A program made the position numbers and the translations under genes. The notes under the pieces are model-generated. The model saw nothing but the letters and a program-made list of their open reading frames with translations. It was not told where the DNA came from and did not search any database. This document shows positions 33,189 through 42,172 of a stretch of DNA of 42,247 nucleotides, piece by piece. Numbering within the stretch: position 1 is the first letter of the stretch; every line of letters begins with the position of its first letter. The stretch spans positions 1-42,247 of the forward strand of contig CALUQO010000023.1 in NCBI GenBank assembly GCA_944322935.1. The letters run 5' to 3'. Source of the stretch: Candidatus Gastranaerophilales bacterium (GTDB lineage: Bacteria; Cyanobacteriota; Vampirovibrionia; Gastranaerophilales; Gastranaerophilaceae).

Positions 33189-34861
33189 TCGTGAGCAATA
33201 CGTCCGTCTTCGTGAATATCAATCGGCTGTCCGTTAAAAGACTTGATATAATCTATCAACATTTGTGTTTCATTTTTTTCGCATTTGTGGATGATTTTTT
33301 CGGGACAAGCTAGTGCCTCAAGCCCCTCGCTGCCTCCTGCTACAAATGTATTGTATGCGACTTTAAAGAATTTATCATTGCTGGGGTTTTGTGAATTTAA
33401 CGGTACTTGGGTTCCGTCTTGCTTAACCATTACAACATCTTTTACTTTATCATCAAGACCTATTCTGTATCTTAAGCCGCTTACCTGCAGAGCACCTGTT
33501 CTATGGTATTTGCTTGTTGCTTGTACAGCACTGTTTAATACATCAATAATATCTTTTTCGCTGAGTTTATAGACGTTAACATCGTTATAAAACGGCATTA
33601 AATCCATTATCTCTCTGTCGGTGACAGGGCCTGCCGGCAAGCTGGCGCGAATTCCGCCCATATTGTTAAAAACAATATCCGCATCGGAATATTTCATATA
33701 TGCATCGCTTAAAAATGCGCTTAACGGGCTTTCTTCAAGCACTGTTTCGGGCTTTGATTTAACCTCGTGTGCAATTACTCCGATTACTTCCGGTATACCG
33801 AGCGAAATATCCTCTACCATTTTTATAACAAGATTTTCAGGTTCCTTATCAAGGTTTTTTATTTCGTTTTTGGCTTGAATAATCCTTCCTTGCTTGTCAT
33901 AAACAACATCCAGAAGTCCGTAAGAATGTCCGTTCTTGCCAGCCTGTGTAACAATTACCCATTCTCCGCGTGGCGATTTAAACAGGTTCTTTCCGTAGAC
34001 AAGCCCTTCCAGTGTGTCGTGCGAATGTCCGTCGTTAATAACATCGATACCGCCAACACGTTGTGCCAGTTGTACAGATGCGTCTTTGCCAAGGTGAGAA
34101 ACAAGTTTTATAATGTTTACGCCCTGTTTTTCCAGTTTTTCAACTTCTCTGCGCACTGCGTCTTCTGTTTCTTTAATGTTTAGAATTTTTATATCCTGTG
34201 TGCCTTCTTTGCTTTGTGTACTTAGTCTGGAGAATAAATCAATCGGTACAAGTCCGATATAGCCTATTTTTCTTCCGTTTTCTTCCACAATCATTGACGA
34301 AGCAAATCTGCCGGCCTGAATATCGTCATTCAACGGGAAAGCTGCAGGATTGCTTTTATCTTTAGGCTGCAGGTTTAGAGCGAGTGTCTTAAATTTTGCA
34401 AAATCAAGCATTTCAGAAAGCCCAATAGCCCCATTGTAGTCCATATTATGGTTTCCTGGTGTTGCTGCAGTGATATTGCACATGTTCATCATCTTTACTA
34501 TGGCAATATTTTTTTCACGATTTGCTCCTACCCATTCATCACCTGAAAGAACAACATCTCCAGTCGGATTTTCCTTTTTGAATTTGTCAGATACGGTTTT
34601 AAATTTTCTAAATGCTTTAAAATGTCCGTGAAAATCATTGCCATATAGCGTTTTTTGCCGAAATGTATCAGTGTTGTTTTGGTTAAGATTACTTTGATGA
34701 TTATTTGAGTATACATTTGATTGAGCTGAAAAGTTCTGTCCGAACTTAACTTTCGGTGTATAAAAACTGGTGAATTTATTATTGATATACATATAAGAAC
34801 CCGCCACTTCTGTTACCAGTATAAAACATGTCAAAAATAAAATTTGCCCGATTGTTAACAT
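33185..34861 (-). CDS. Membrane-anchored 5'-nucleotidase/metallophosphatase (UshA family)
   Basis: 558 residues. An N-terminal hydrophobic anchor (about 5-26) is followed by an Asn/Gln/Ser-rich linker (about 40-66), then the metallophosphatase domain: GNDFHGH (Asp76, His78), SGDEWVG, PGNHNMDY (Asn137, His138), SHLGKD and NDGHSHDTL, all metal ligands present. The C-terminal nucleotidase domain (about 350-540) has FNNMGGIRASLPAGPVTDREIMDLMPFYN and VAYNTFVAGGSEG. It would hydrolyse nucleotides outside the membrane for salvage, which fits the phosphorylase at 18544. No clear ribosome binding site precedes the ATG, so the exact start is uncertain. The linker contains VKFGQNFSAQ, resembling other SF(K/T) motifs here. 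Confidence 0.88.
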   Translation of the reverse strand: MLTIGQILFLTCFILVTEVAGSYMYINNKFTSFYTPKVKFGQNFSAQSNVYSNNHQSNLNQNNTDTFRQKTLYGNDFHGHFKAFRKFKTVSDKFKKENPTGDVVLSGDEWVGANREKNIAIVKMMNMCNITAATPGNHNMDYNGAIGLSEMLDFAKFKTLALNLQPKDKSNPAAFPLNDDIQAGRFASSMIVEENGRKIGYIGLVPIDLFSRLSTQSKEGTQDIKILNIKETEDAVRREVEKLEKQGVNIIKLVSHLGKDASVQLAQRVGGIDVINDGHSHDTLEGLVYGKNLFKSPRGEWVIVTQAGKNGHSYGLLDVVYDKQGRIIQAKNEIKNLDKEPENLVIKMVEDISLGIPEVIGVIAHEVKSKPETVLEESPLSAFLSDAYMKYSDADIVFNNMGGIRASLPAGPVTDREIMDLMPFYNDVNVYKLSEKDIIDVLNSAVQATSKYHRTGALQVSGLRYRIGLDDKVKDVVMVKQDGTQVPLNSQNPSNDKFFKVAYNTFVAGGSEGLEALACPEKIIHKCEKNETQMLIDYIKSFNGQPIDIHEDGRIAHD

Positions 34862-34946
34862 TTGTTTACAAACTAGTCTTATCAGGTAAATTTTAAACGT
34901 TAGATTGTTTTTATATAAATAAGGTTAGATATAGGAAGATTTTAAT

Positions 34947-36194
34947 ATGGTTAATGGTATTTCAGGTCAAAATCCAAATTACTCAGCATTTTACAGAGCA
35001 GCAGCAGGCAACGCTGTAGTTAATCAAAACGATGTAAAAAACATGGTTAACTTTTTGAATGGTCAGCCTGTTACAGTAATGCCAGAACCTACAGTTGCCG
35101 AAATTACAGTTCAAACTCTTCCTTTTGCAGCAGCATTCGGCGGTATTCAAGGTTTTCAAGCTTTAAGAAGAAATAATTTTGATGTAAAACAAACAATTAA
35201 TAATATTAAGGCAGCTTCTCCATATACTCAAAGAAGCGAAGCATTAAAATCAGGTTTAGATAATATTAAAAGAGAATACGGTGATGTTCTTAAAAAGAAC
35301 GTAACACCCAATACAACAAGAGCACCGTTCGGATTGTCCAAACTGTTAGACAAAGTTCCCGGATATACAAAATTGAGAAGTACAGGCATCGGTAAAGCAA
35401 TGGGTAAATCCGGTGCAGGTTGGATGATGGTATTTGATGCAGTTGGCAAAACAATGGCTGATGTTGTACCTACTTTTCAACAATTGGGCTTTTCTGCCGG
35501 TATGAAACAGGTAGCTAAATCCGGTACACAAGTTGTTGCAGGCGGTGCAGGATGGCTCGCAGGTGATGCAGTAGGTACTGCAATCGGTACTGCAATCGGT
35601 ACTGCAATTTGCCCGGGTATCGGTACTGCAATCGGCGGTTTCTTAGGTAAATTCCTCGGCGGTGTTGTCGGCAGTGCAGTAGCCAGCAAAGCAGCAAAAG
35701 CTGTTACCGGGAAAAATGAACTTGAAAAAGTTCAAGAACAGCAAATGGCTGCAGTAACACAGCAGGTTGAAAATGATCCTAATACAAAACTTGCTTTAGC
35801 GCAGCAAACACTTGAAGCTGCAAACCAAATTCTTGCTCAAGATCCTAATAATCAGGATGCACTTGCAGCAAAAGCTTCAGCAGAAAAAGTTATAAATGAA
35901 CTTCAAGCATCTGTTCAACAGCCTGTAGACCAGCAAACTGTTCAACAACCTGCAGTTCAAAACGGATTTATGACTACGATGAGCGGCGTTCCGGTTGTAC
36001 CTGGCTTTAACGGCGTAGATTATGATATGAATGTATACACTGCAGCAATGGCAAATGCTTCTATGCCTTCTGCGTTCAACCCTATCGCAGCAGCAAACCA
36101 GTATATGGTGAATCCTTTCGGAGCGCAGACAGTTGCTCAACAAACAGCCGCTCAAACAACAGCTCAACAGACAAATCAAACAGCTGTTAAATAA
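34947..36194 (+). CDS. Unknown 415-residue protein with glycine-zipper membrane region and Gln-rich tail
   Basis: No family recognised. The order is: soluble N-terminus; a helix region (about 80-190); a glycine zipper (about 196-250) built on the repeat GTAIGTAIGTAI, encoded by a 12-base DNA repeat GGTACTGCAATC (three in tandem at 35574-35609, another at 35622-35633); a TPR-like helical pair (about 277-320, with DPNNQDALAAKASA); then a Gln/Ala/Thr-rich low-complexity tail. Glycine zippers form tightly packed helices that insert into membranes. There is no signal peptide. AGGAAG about eight bases before the ATG and a strong terminator mark a well-formed single gene. Function unknown. Confidence 0.8.
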   Translation: MVNGISGQNPNYSAFYRAAAGNAVVNQNDVKNMVNFLNGQPVTVMPEPTVAEITVQTLPFAAAFGGIQGFQALRRNNFDVKQTINNIKAASPYTQRSEALKSGLDNIKREYGDVLKKNVTPNTTRAPFGLSKLLDKVPGYTKLRSTGIGKAMGKSGAGWMMVFDAVGKTMADVVPTFQQLGFSAGMKQVAKSGTQVVAGGAGWLAGDAVGTAIGTAIGTAICPGIGTAIGGFLGKFLGGVVGSAVASKAAKAVTGKNELEKVQEQQMAAVTQQVENDPNTKLALAQQTLEAANQILAQDPNNQDALAAKASAEKVINELQASVQQPVDQQTVQQPAVQNGFMTTMSGVPVVPGFNGVDYDMNVYTAAMANASMPSAFNPIAAANQYMVNPFGAQTVAQQTAAQTTAQQTNQTAVK

Positions 36195-36240
36195 TAATTA
36201 CTAAATAATTCCTATATAAATAAACTAACCATATAAAAAA

Positions 36241-36272
36241 GCGGTCTGATTATTTCAAGACCGCATTTTTTT
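36241..36272. terminator. Bidirectional terminator
   Basis: GCGGTCT / AGACCGC stem with a 10-base loop is followed by a run of T (36266-36273) on the plus strand, and A-rich sequence (36235-36240) becomes a U-tract on the minus strand. It serves the glycine-zipper gene and the RHH gene that ends at 36339. Confidence 0.85.
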
Positions 36273-36338
36273 TATAAACCTATTCCTTATTCCCCATTAG
36301 TCCAGTATTGCTTCTAGTAAATTTAAATTAAAGCTTTT

Positions 36339-36527
36339 TTAGTCTAGTAATGCCTCTAAGATAGTTGCGTTTTTAGCTGCCAGTGTGTTTTCTCTAACTT
36401 TGTTTCTGTGGATGTAAGTTCTCAGTGCTTCGCGGATGAGTTCGCTTCTTGAGCGATTTTCGTTTTCGGCAACCTGATCGATTTCATCTAAAAATTTTTC
36501 CGGCATAGAAATAAGTACTCTTGACAT
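36339..36527 (-). CDS. Ribbon-helix-helix (CopG-type) DNA-binding protein
   Basis: 62 residues. The classic RHH layout is MSRVLISMPEKFLDEIDQVA (ribbon strand and first helix), then ENENRSRSELIREALRTYIHRN (turn and second helix), with a short helical tail. It should bind DNA as a dimer, either as a repressor or as an antitoxin-like protein. No toxin gene is next to it: the upstream side is a 374-base gene-free stretch beyond its operator region, the downstream side a terminator. A perfect AGGAGG lies about seven bases before the ATG. Five TTCTCTCG-like repeats upstream suggest that it represses itself. Confidence 0.9.
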   Translation of the reverse strand: MSRVLISMPEKFLDEIDQVAENENRSRSELIREALRTYIHRNKVRENTLAAKNATILEALLD

Positions 36528-36544
36528 AAAGTTTCCTCCTGTGG

Positions 36545-36601
36545 TTCTCTCGTTTCTCTCGTGTTTTGTTTCTCTCGTTTGTTTCTCTTAATTATCTCTC
36601 G
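36545..36601 (-). promoter_or_regulatory. Iterated operator-like repeats upstream of the RHH gene
   Basis: Five copies of an 8-base element on the plus strand: TTCTCTCG at 36545, 36554 and 36570, TTCTCTTA at 36583, and ATCTCTCG at 36594 (CGAGAGAA-like on the sense strand of the gene). Spacings are 9, 16, 13 and 11 bases. They lie immediately before the ribosome binding site. RHH proteins typically bind tandem short sites cooperatively, so these are probably its own operators. Confidence 0.6.
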
Positions 36602-36975
36602 TACTTATATAAAAAATTTTTTTAGATAAAAATTGCTTATTTTTTATATAAAAAGTATAGAACTCTTAACAAAACTTAATATTATATTTAAAAATCCTTT
36701 TATATTGCACTTTTTAGCCAATTGTTAAAAAACAGGTACCTAAGAGTCATTTTTATACGCATATATTTAATAATCCTGTAATAAAACCGGACATTAGATT
36801 GTAAGAAGGGCTAATCAATATATATTTTACCCATCAATCTTTTAATAGTTTGCAAATGTTTATAAGCCATTTATATAATAAGATATGTAAACAATCATAA
36901 TCAAATTTTGGATTATCGGAAAAATATTTTTTGTCAGTTTTTTCAATATAACGTACCTTAGCAAATGGAGATATT
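36602..36975. other. AT-rich gene-free spacer
   Basis: I see no coding frame with a start site in this 374-base stretch between divergent genes. It must hold the promoters of both the RHH gene and the gene at 36976, but AT content is too high for a confident -10/-35 call. A copy of AACAGGTACCT at 36731-36741 resembles part of the terminator at 38134-38167. Confidence 0.5.
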
Positions 36976-38070
36976 ATGGCAATTCGGTCTATCAATACAA
37001 TAAACAATATCAGTTTTACATCAAGAAAAAAGGCCTATAAGCCGCAAAAGGGAACTAATCGTACTTCAACACCTATTACAAAAGCTTTACCTGTTGCAAT
37101 AGCAATGATTCCTGTCGGTACTGGTGTTACATCCTGTATTCCGGATAATCGCAACGTTTTTGAAGTGGGCTGGCTTGATGTTGCTGCTAACAGGTTAAGT
37201 GACGAAGATGTCAAAAAGATAAATGAAACGCGTCAGGCGCCTAAGAATACTGTTTTTCAAAAGGTTGATGAAACAACAACGGAAACTTATACTGATGCTC
37301 GGGGAAATACTCAAACCAGAGTAGTAAAAACAGGCGGCTGGCATTATGAACTGGTTAATAACCTAACAGGAACCGAAACAGGAACAACTGTTTTGCCGGA
37401 AGGTTATACCGTACAAAAAGACATATTGGGCTTTATAGAAATTGTTGAAGATGGCACAAAAGGTATATTTTTGAAAAATAATGCTGAAAATGAAGCTGAA
37501 ATAAAGAAAAAAGATACTATAAAAAATGATATAGGGTTTCTTCAGGCAGCAACCGGCTTACTGACTGACAAACAGATTGAAAACATAAACAAATCAGGTG
37601 TTGTTCCTGAGGGCACAATTATTGTGAAAACTTTTGACGGCAGATATGAGCTTGAAAATGACAGGCTCGGACTGGAAAGAGGTACAAGACAAATTCCTGC
37701 CGGATATGAAATCAGAAAAGATTTATTAGGCTTCATTGAAATCGTACCGGTAGACCAAAAATCAATACTTTTAAGAAGAAAAGCCAAAGCAAAATCAGAT
37801 ACGATTAAAAATAATAAAGATATAAATTTTCTTGAGGCAAAAACCAGTCTTTTAACAGATGAACAAATTGAGGAAATAAACAAAACAAAGAAAATGCCTG
37901 AAGGCACGGTTATAGCTAAAGATAAGCTTGGAAATTATTATATTACAAGTGATATTTTAAATTTAGAAACAGGTACACGAACACTGCCCAAAGGTTATGA
38001 AGTTAAAAAGGACAAGCTTGGTTTTGCAATTGTTGTACCTGTTGGTACAAAAGGAATTTTTATAGAGTAA
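36976..38070 (+). CDS. Unknown protein made of three copies of an unrecognised ~80-residue module
   Basis: 364 residues. The N-terminus MAIRSINTINNISFTSRKK is followed by a basic stretch and a hydrophobic segment (about 36-53) ending in VTSC, a possible lipobox far from the start. Then come three copies of a module at about 66-167, 186-268 and 283-364. Each reads roughly FL-A-T-LLTDEQIE-INK, PEGT-I-K, G-Y-L, ETGTR-LP-GYE-KKD-LGFIEIVPV-TKGI. Copy 1 has an insert (about 98-118) with TYTDARGNTQTRVVKTGG. No family recognised. TGGAG about eight bases before the ATG supports the start. It looks like a surface or scaffold protein built by internal duplication; that role is inference. Confidence 0.82.
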   Translation: MAIRSINTINNISFTSRKKAYKPQKGTNRTSTPITKALPVAIAMIPVGTGVTSCIPDNRNVFEVGWLDVAANRLSDEDVKKINETRQAPKNTVFQKVDETTTETYTDARGNTQTRVVKTGGWHYELVNNLTGTETGTTVLPEGYTVQKDILGFIEIVEDGTKGIFLKNNAENEAEIKKKDTIKNDIGFLQAATGLLTDKQIENINKSGVVPEGTIIVKTFDGRYELENDRLGLERGTRQIPAGYEIRKDLLGFIEIVPVDQKSILLRRKAKAKSDTIKNNKDINFLEAKTSLLTDEQIEEINKTKKMPEGTVIAKDKLGNYYITSDILNLETGTRTLPKGYEVKKDKLGFAIVVPVGTKGIFIE

Positions 38071-38130
38071 TACTCCATAGGCACAGCTTTCTGTTACTTG
38101 CTATGCACGTCAAACCTGAATTTTTACAAT

Positions 38131-38167
38131 AAAAAACAGGCACCTGAAATGTGTCAGGTACCTGTTT
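38131..38167 (-). terminator. Terminator of the pyruvate:ferredoxin oxidoreductase gene
   Basis: AAACAGGCACCTGA / TCAGGTACCTGTTT forms a 14-base stem with one mismatch and a 6-base loop (38134-38167). On the minus strand it is followed by a U-run. It lies 23 bases past the stop of the gene ending at 38190. Confidence 0.8.
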
Positions 38168-38189
38168 AGTTTTATGAAGCTGTTATTAA

Positions 38190-41100
38190 TTACTTCAGCA
38201 ATTCACCGACTGATTTGAATACAGCCATTCTCTTAGCTGCATCTGATTCAGCCTGTGTATAAAGAGCTTCAGCGTGTTCAGGGTTAGTTTTTAACAACTG
38301 TTTGTAACGTCCTTCACTTCTGATGAACTCTTGGTAGTTACCTTTAGGATCTTTAGCATCCCAGGTGAACGGTTGTTCATTAGCAGGGTTGTATCTGTAT
38401 AACGGATAGTATCCTGCTTCAACAGCGCGTTTTTGTTCTGTTTGAGTTTTGCTCATATCGATACCGTGAGCGATACAAGGAGCATAAGCAAAGATGATAG
38501 ACGGGCCATCGTATGCTTCAGCTTCCTGGAATGCTTTAAGAGTTTGTGCTCTGTCCGCACCCAATGCAACTGATGCAACATATACGTAGCCGTATGACAT
38601 GCTCATCAAGCCCATGTTTTTCTTGTATGTCGGTTTACCGCCTGTAGCAAATTTAGCAACAGCACCTGTAGGTGTAGATTTAGAAGCCTGACCGCCTGTG
38701 TTAGAGTAAACCTCTGTATCGAGTACGAGGATGTTAACGTTTTTGTTTTGAGCAAGAACGTGGTCAATACCGCCGTATCCGATATCGTTAGCCCAGCCGT
38801 CACCACCGATAATCCAAACTGATTTATCAGTAAAGTAGTCTTCTAACTCTCTTACTTTAGCTAAATCAGGGCACTGAACATCAGCATATTTTGCAAGCAC
38901 TGCTTTAACTTTGTTTTGTGCTGCAACAGCTTCGTCAGTTTTGGAGTTATCCCAGTGTGACATAGCTTCTGTTAAAGCTTCTTTAAGGTCAGCAGGTGTT
39001 TTTTCGTTTTCGAGAACTTTTTCAACATAAGTTTTCAAAGTATCTCTGTTCTGGTCAACTGCCAATCTCATACCGAATCCGAACTCAGCGTTGTCTTCGA
39101 ACAATGAGTTTGCCCAAGCCGGTCCTCTGCCATCCTTAGTTGTTGTGTAAGGAATTGTCGGGAAAGTACCTGAGTAGATTGAAGAACAACCTGTTGCGTT
39201 AGCAACGATAGCGTTTTCACCGAACAATTGAGAAACCAGTTTAACGTAAGGTGTTTCACCGCAACCTGCGCAGGCACCTGAGAATTCGAATAACGGTTTT
39301 CTAAGCATAGCACCTTTGATGGTTTTTGTAGTATTTTTACCCATTACGTTATCAGGCAATTCGTCAAAGAATTTTTCGTTAACGCATTCGCAAGCTGCTT
39401 CTTCTTGTTCAACAGAAGACCAGGTAAGTGCTTGTTTTTCAGGGTTCTTGTTAGCAGGACACTGATCAACACAAACACCGCAGCCTGTACAATCTTTGCA
39501 ATATACCTGAACTTTGAAGTGTTCATCAGCAAGAGCAGGTTTTGCAGGGATTGTATTGAAGGATTCCGGTGCATCTTTAAGGTCTTTTGCTTCAATTAAT
39601 TTAGTTCTGATTGCAGCGTGCGGACAAGCAGAAGCACAGATACCGCATTGGATACAAGCTTCTGAGTTCCAGTGAGGAACACGCGGTGCGATAGCACGTT
39701 TTTCAAGGCAAGATGTACCTGTAGGGATTACACCGTCAACAGACATTGCTGATACAGGGATATCATCGCCTTTTTGTCTCATAGAAGGTTCAATGATTTT
39801 CTTAGCGAATTCGCTTGCATCATCAGATATGAATTTAACGGGATCTGCTGCACAAACTCCGTCTAATGAAGCAGGTACAACAACTTCTTCACAAGCGTCA
39901 ACAGCAGCATCAATCAAAGCAAGGTTCATGTTAACAACGTCGTCACCTTTTTTCTTAAAGGTTTTCTTAGTCATTTCTCTCATACCTTCTAAAGCTTGTT
40001 CAAAAGGAATGATGCCTGATACTTTGAAGTAAGCTACCATCATTACCGTGTTAGCACCTTTACCGCGCAAGCCGGGCTGTTTTTTAATAAGTGCTTCAGC
40101 GTCGATGTTATAGAATTTAACTTTCTTGTTGATGATAGTTTCTTGCATATCTCTTGTTAAATGAGAGAATGCTTCTTCTTTTGACCAAGGGCTGTTAAGA
40201 AGGAATACGCCGCCTTCTTTGATGCCTTTTAAGAGGTCATATCTACCGATGTAAGAGTGTGCAGAGCAAGAAACAAAGTCTGGTGCTGTGATTAAGTATG
40301 TAGATTTAATCGGTTTGTCACCGAATCTCAAGTGAGAAACAGTTACACCGAAAGATTTTTTAGAGTCATAAGCAAAGTATGCCTGAGCATCTTTGTTTGT
40401 ATATTGACCGATAATCTTAATAGAGTTTTTGTTAGCACCTACAGTACCGTCAGAGCCTAAGCCCCAGAACATACAGTTTGTTGTTCCAACTGGTTCAGTA
40501 ACGATGTGTTCGTCAACTTTCAAAGATTTGTGAGTTACATCATCTTCGATACCTACTGTAAAGCCGTGGAAGCCGTTGCTTTCGCCATGTTTGTAAATAG
40601 CGAGAACCATTGACGGAGTAAATTCTTTAGAAGATAAACCGTAGCGGCCGCCGATAACTCTGATGTCTTTGTTTTCAAGAGCTGCAACAACGTCCATATA
40701 TAAAGGTTCACCGATAGAACCGGGTTCTTTTGTTCTGTCAATAACGTTGATGCGTTTAACTGTTTTCGGTAATGCTTCGTTAAAGCGTTTTGTATCGAAC
40801 GGTCTGTAAAGTCTAACTTTAACCAAACCGTATTTAGTACCTCTTGTAGAGTTGAGGTATTCAATAGTTTCTTCAATAGTTTCGCAAGCAGAACCGATAG
40901 CAACGATAACGTCAGTTGCATCAGGAGCACCAACGTAATCGAATGGATGATACTGTCTGCCGGTTACTGCAGCAACTTTATCCATATATTCTTGAACAAT
41001 ATCAGGAACAGCATCATAGTATTTGTTAACGGTTTCTCTGCCCTGGAAGTATACGTCTGTGTTTTGTGCACCGACTTTACAAATAGGAGCTTCAGGACGC

Positions 41101-41723
41101 ATAGCTCTTTTTTTGAATTCTTCAATATATTTAGGTTCAACTAATTTAGCGATATCTTCGTAAGAGATTTCTTCAATTTTGTGTACTTCGTGAGAAGTTC
41201 TGAAACCGTCGAAGAACTGCAAGAAAGGAACTTTAGCTTTGTAAGTTGCAAGATGAGCTACAAGAGCCATATCCATTTCTTCTTGAACAGAGTTTGCAGC
41301 CAACATTGCATAACCTGTGTTTCTGCAGCCCATAACGTCTGTGTGGTCGCCAAAGATAGCGAGTGATTGAGCAGCCAGAGCACGTGCTGAAACATGGATA
41401 ACATGCGGAAGCATTTCACCTGCTGCTTTATGCATAACAGGAATCATTAATAATAAACCCTGTGAAGCTGTATAAGTAGAAGTCAAAGCACCTGCAGCCA
41501 AAGAGCCGTGTACCGCACCTGCAGCACCTGCTTCGGATTGCATTTCAGCTACTTTTACTTCTTTGCCCCAAATATTTTTTTTGTGTTGGGACGCCCATTC
41601 ATCAACCCATTCACCCATTGTAGATGAAGGAGTGATAGGATAAATTGCTGATACTTCGCTCAGTGCATAGGCAATATGCGCTGCTGCGTAGTTACCATCA
41701 ACAGTTATTGTTTTACCTGGCAT
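38190..41723 (-). CDS. nifJ: Pyruvate:ferredoxin oxidoreductase, single-chain
   Basis: 1177 residues, the full-length single-chain enzyme. The N-terminal pyruvate-binding domain has SAIYPITPSSTMGEWVDEW and FGDHTDVMGCRNTG. Two [4Fe-4S] motifs, CIQCGICASACPHA (about 690) and CKDCTGCGVCVDQCP (about 741), form the ferredoxin-like domain, and CAGCGETPY marks the third cluster. The thiamine diphosphate site is GDGWANDIGYGGIDHVL with EVYSNTGGQASK (about 973-1010). It oxidises pyruvate to acetyl-CoA and CO2 and reduces ferredoxin; the gene at 23354 encodes a likely partner. An ideal AAGGAGGGT about eight bases before the ATG and its own terminator suggest high expression. It points to anaerobic fermentation. 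Confidence 0.98.
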   Translation of the reverse strand: MPGKTITVDGNYAAAHIAYALSEVSAIYPITPSSTMGEWVDEWASQHKKNIWGKEVKVAEMQSEAGAAGAVHGSLAAGALTSTYTASQGLLLMIPVMHKAAGEMLPHVIHVSARALAAQSLAIFGDHTDVMGCRNTGYAMLAANSVQEEMDMALVAHLATYKAKVPFLQFFDGFRTSHEVHKIEEISYEDIAKLVEPKYIEEFKKRAMRPEAPICKVGAQNTDVYFQGRETVNKYYDAVPDIVQEYMDKVAAVTGRQYHPFDYVGAPDATDVIVAIGSACETIEETIEYLNSTRGTKYGLVKVRLYRPFDTKRFNEALPKTVKRINVIDRTKEPGSIGEPLYMDVVAALENKDIRVIGGRYGLSSKEFTPSMVLAIYKHGESNGFHGFTVGIEDDVTHKSLKVDEHIVTEPVGTTNCMFWGLGSDGTVGANKNSIKIIGQYTNKDAQAYFAYDSKKSFGVTVSHLRFGDKPIKSTYLITAPDFVSCSAHSYIGRYDLLKGIKEGGVFLLNSPWSKEEAFSHLTRDMQETIINKKVKFYNIDAEALIKKQPGLRGKGANTVMMVAYFKVSGIIPFEQALEGMREMTKKTFKKKGDDVVNMNLALIDAAVDACEEVVVPASLDGVCAADPVKFISDDASEFAKKIIEPSMRQKGDDIPVSAMSVDGVIPTGTSCLEKRAIAPRVPHWNSEACIQCGICASACPHAAIRTKLIEAKDLKDAPESFNTIPAKPALADEHFKVQVYCKDCTGCGVCVDQCPANKNPEKQALTWSSVEQEEAACECVNEKFFDELPDNVMGKNTTKTIKGAMLRKPLFEFSGACAGCGETPYVKLVSQLFGENAIVANATGCSSIYSGTFPTIPYTTTKDGRGPAWANSLFEDNAEFGFGMRLAVDQNRDTLKTYVEKVLENEKTPADLKEALTEAMSHWDNSKTDEAVAAQNKVKAVLAKYADVQCPDLAKVRELEDYFTDKSVWIIGGDGWANDIGYGGIDHVLAQNKNVNILVLDTEVYSNTGGQASKSTPTGAVAKFATGGKPTYKKNMGLMSMSYGYVYVASVALGADRAQTLKAFQEAEAYDGPSIIFAYAPCIAHGIDMSKTQTEQKRAVEAGYYPLYRYNPANEQPFTWDAKDPKGNYQEFIRSEGRYKQLLKTNPEHAEALYTQAESDAAKRMAVFKSVGELLK

Positions 41724-41950
41724 AATAAAGTACCCTCCTTGTTAGTGTATACTATTGCCTAATTCTAACTACATATCTATATGGTAATACAAACCATTTT
41801 TTAATACAAATAAAATAACGCTTTACGACCTATTTATATGTTAATTTTTGTTCATTATTTTATTTAAAAAAGCTTCTTGCTTAATTTTAGCAAAATTGTA
41901 TATTTATCCATAGGACAGATTTTGAGCTGCAATTAAATCTTGTCACGACT

Positions 41951-42024
41951 GCAAAAATCCCGCTGTCATTTGCGAAGCATCAGGCTTTTAGGTCTTAATT
42001 AATCGTTTGTGTTCAGAATCTTAT
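41951..42024. repeat. Direct repeat, copy A
   Basis: Matches 42161-42234 at roughly 80-85% by eye. Both contain GCTGTCATT, then GAAGCATCAGGCTTTT, then AATCGTTTGTGTTCAGAATC. The copies are in the same direction, 210 bases apart, with one single-base gap. Confidence 0.85.
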
Positions 42025-42035
42025 CGATAATGGAA

Positions 42036-42069
42036 TTGCCACCCATTCTTTGGTAAGAACGGGTGGCAA
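42036..42069. repeat. Strong hairpin between the direct repeats
   Basis: TTGCCACCC / GGGTGGCAA (9 pairs), one mismatch, then TTCTT / AAGAA (5 pairs) with a TGGT loop. A T-run (GTTTTTTAA) follows about a dozen bases downstream on the plus strand. It could be a terminator for an unseen gene or part of the repeat element. Confidence 0.7.
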
Positions 42070-42140
42070 ATAATGCAAGACTTGTTTTTTAATTCAGGCA
42101 GACCGAGGTGGGGAGCGACAAAAGCAATGATGGAAGGTCG

Positions 42141-42172
42141 GTTGGGCATACCTGCCCAACGCAAAATTTTGC
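42141..42172. repeat. Hairpin and adjacent palindrome at the edge of repeat copy B
   Basis: GTTGGGCA / TGCCCAAC (8 pairs, TACC loop) at 42141-42160 is followed immediately by the palindrome GCAAAATTTTGC at 42161-42172, where repeat copy B begins. Confidence 0.65.

Noticed and set aside
35477-35697. Long Pro/Ala- or Arg/Leu-rich frames antisense to the glycine-zipper gene
   Set aside because: They are the complements of the 12-base repeat read in other frames; the repetitive composition follows from the DNA repeat.
36602-36975. Toxin gene partnering the RHH protein
   Set aside because: No frame with a start site and plausible protein could be found in the upstream spacer, and the downstream side is a terminator.
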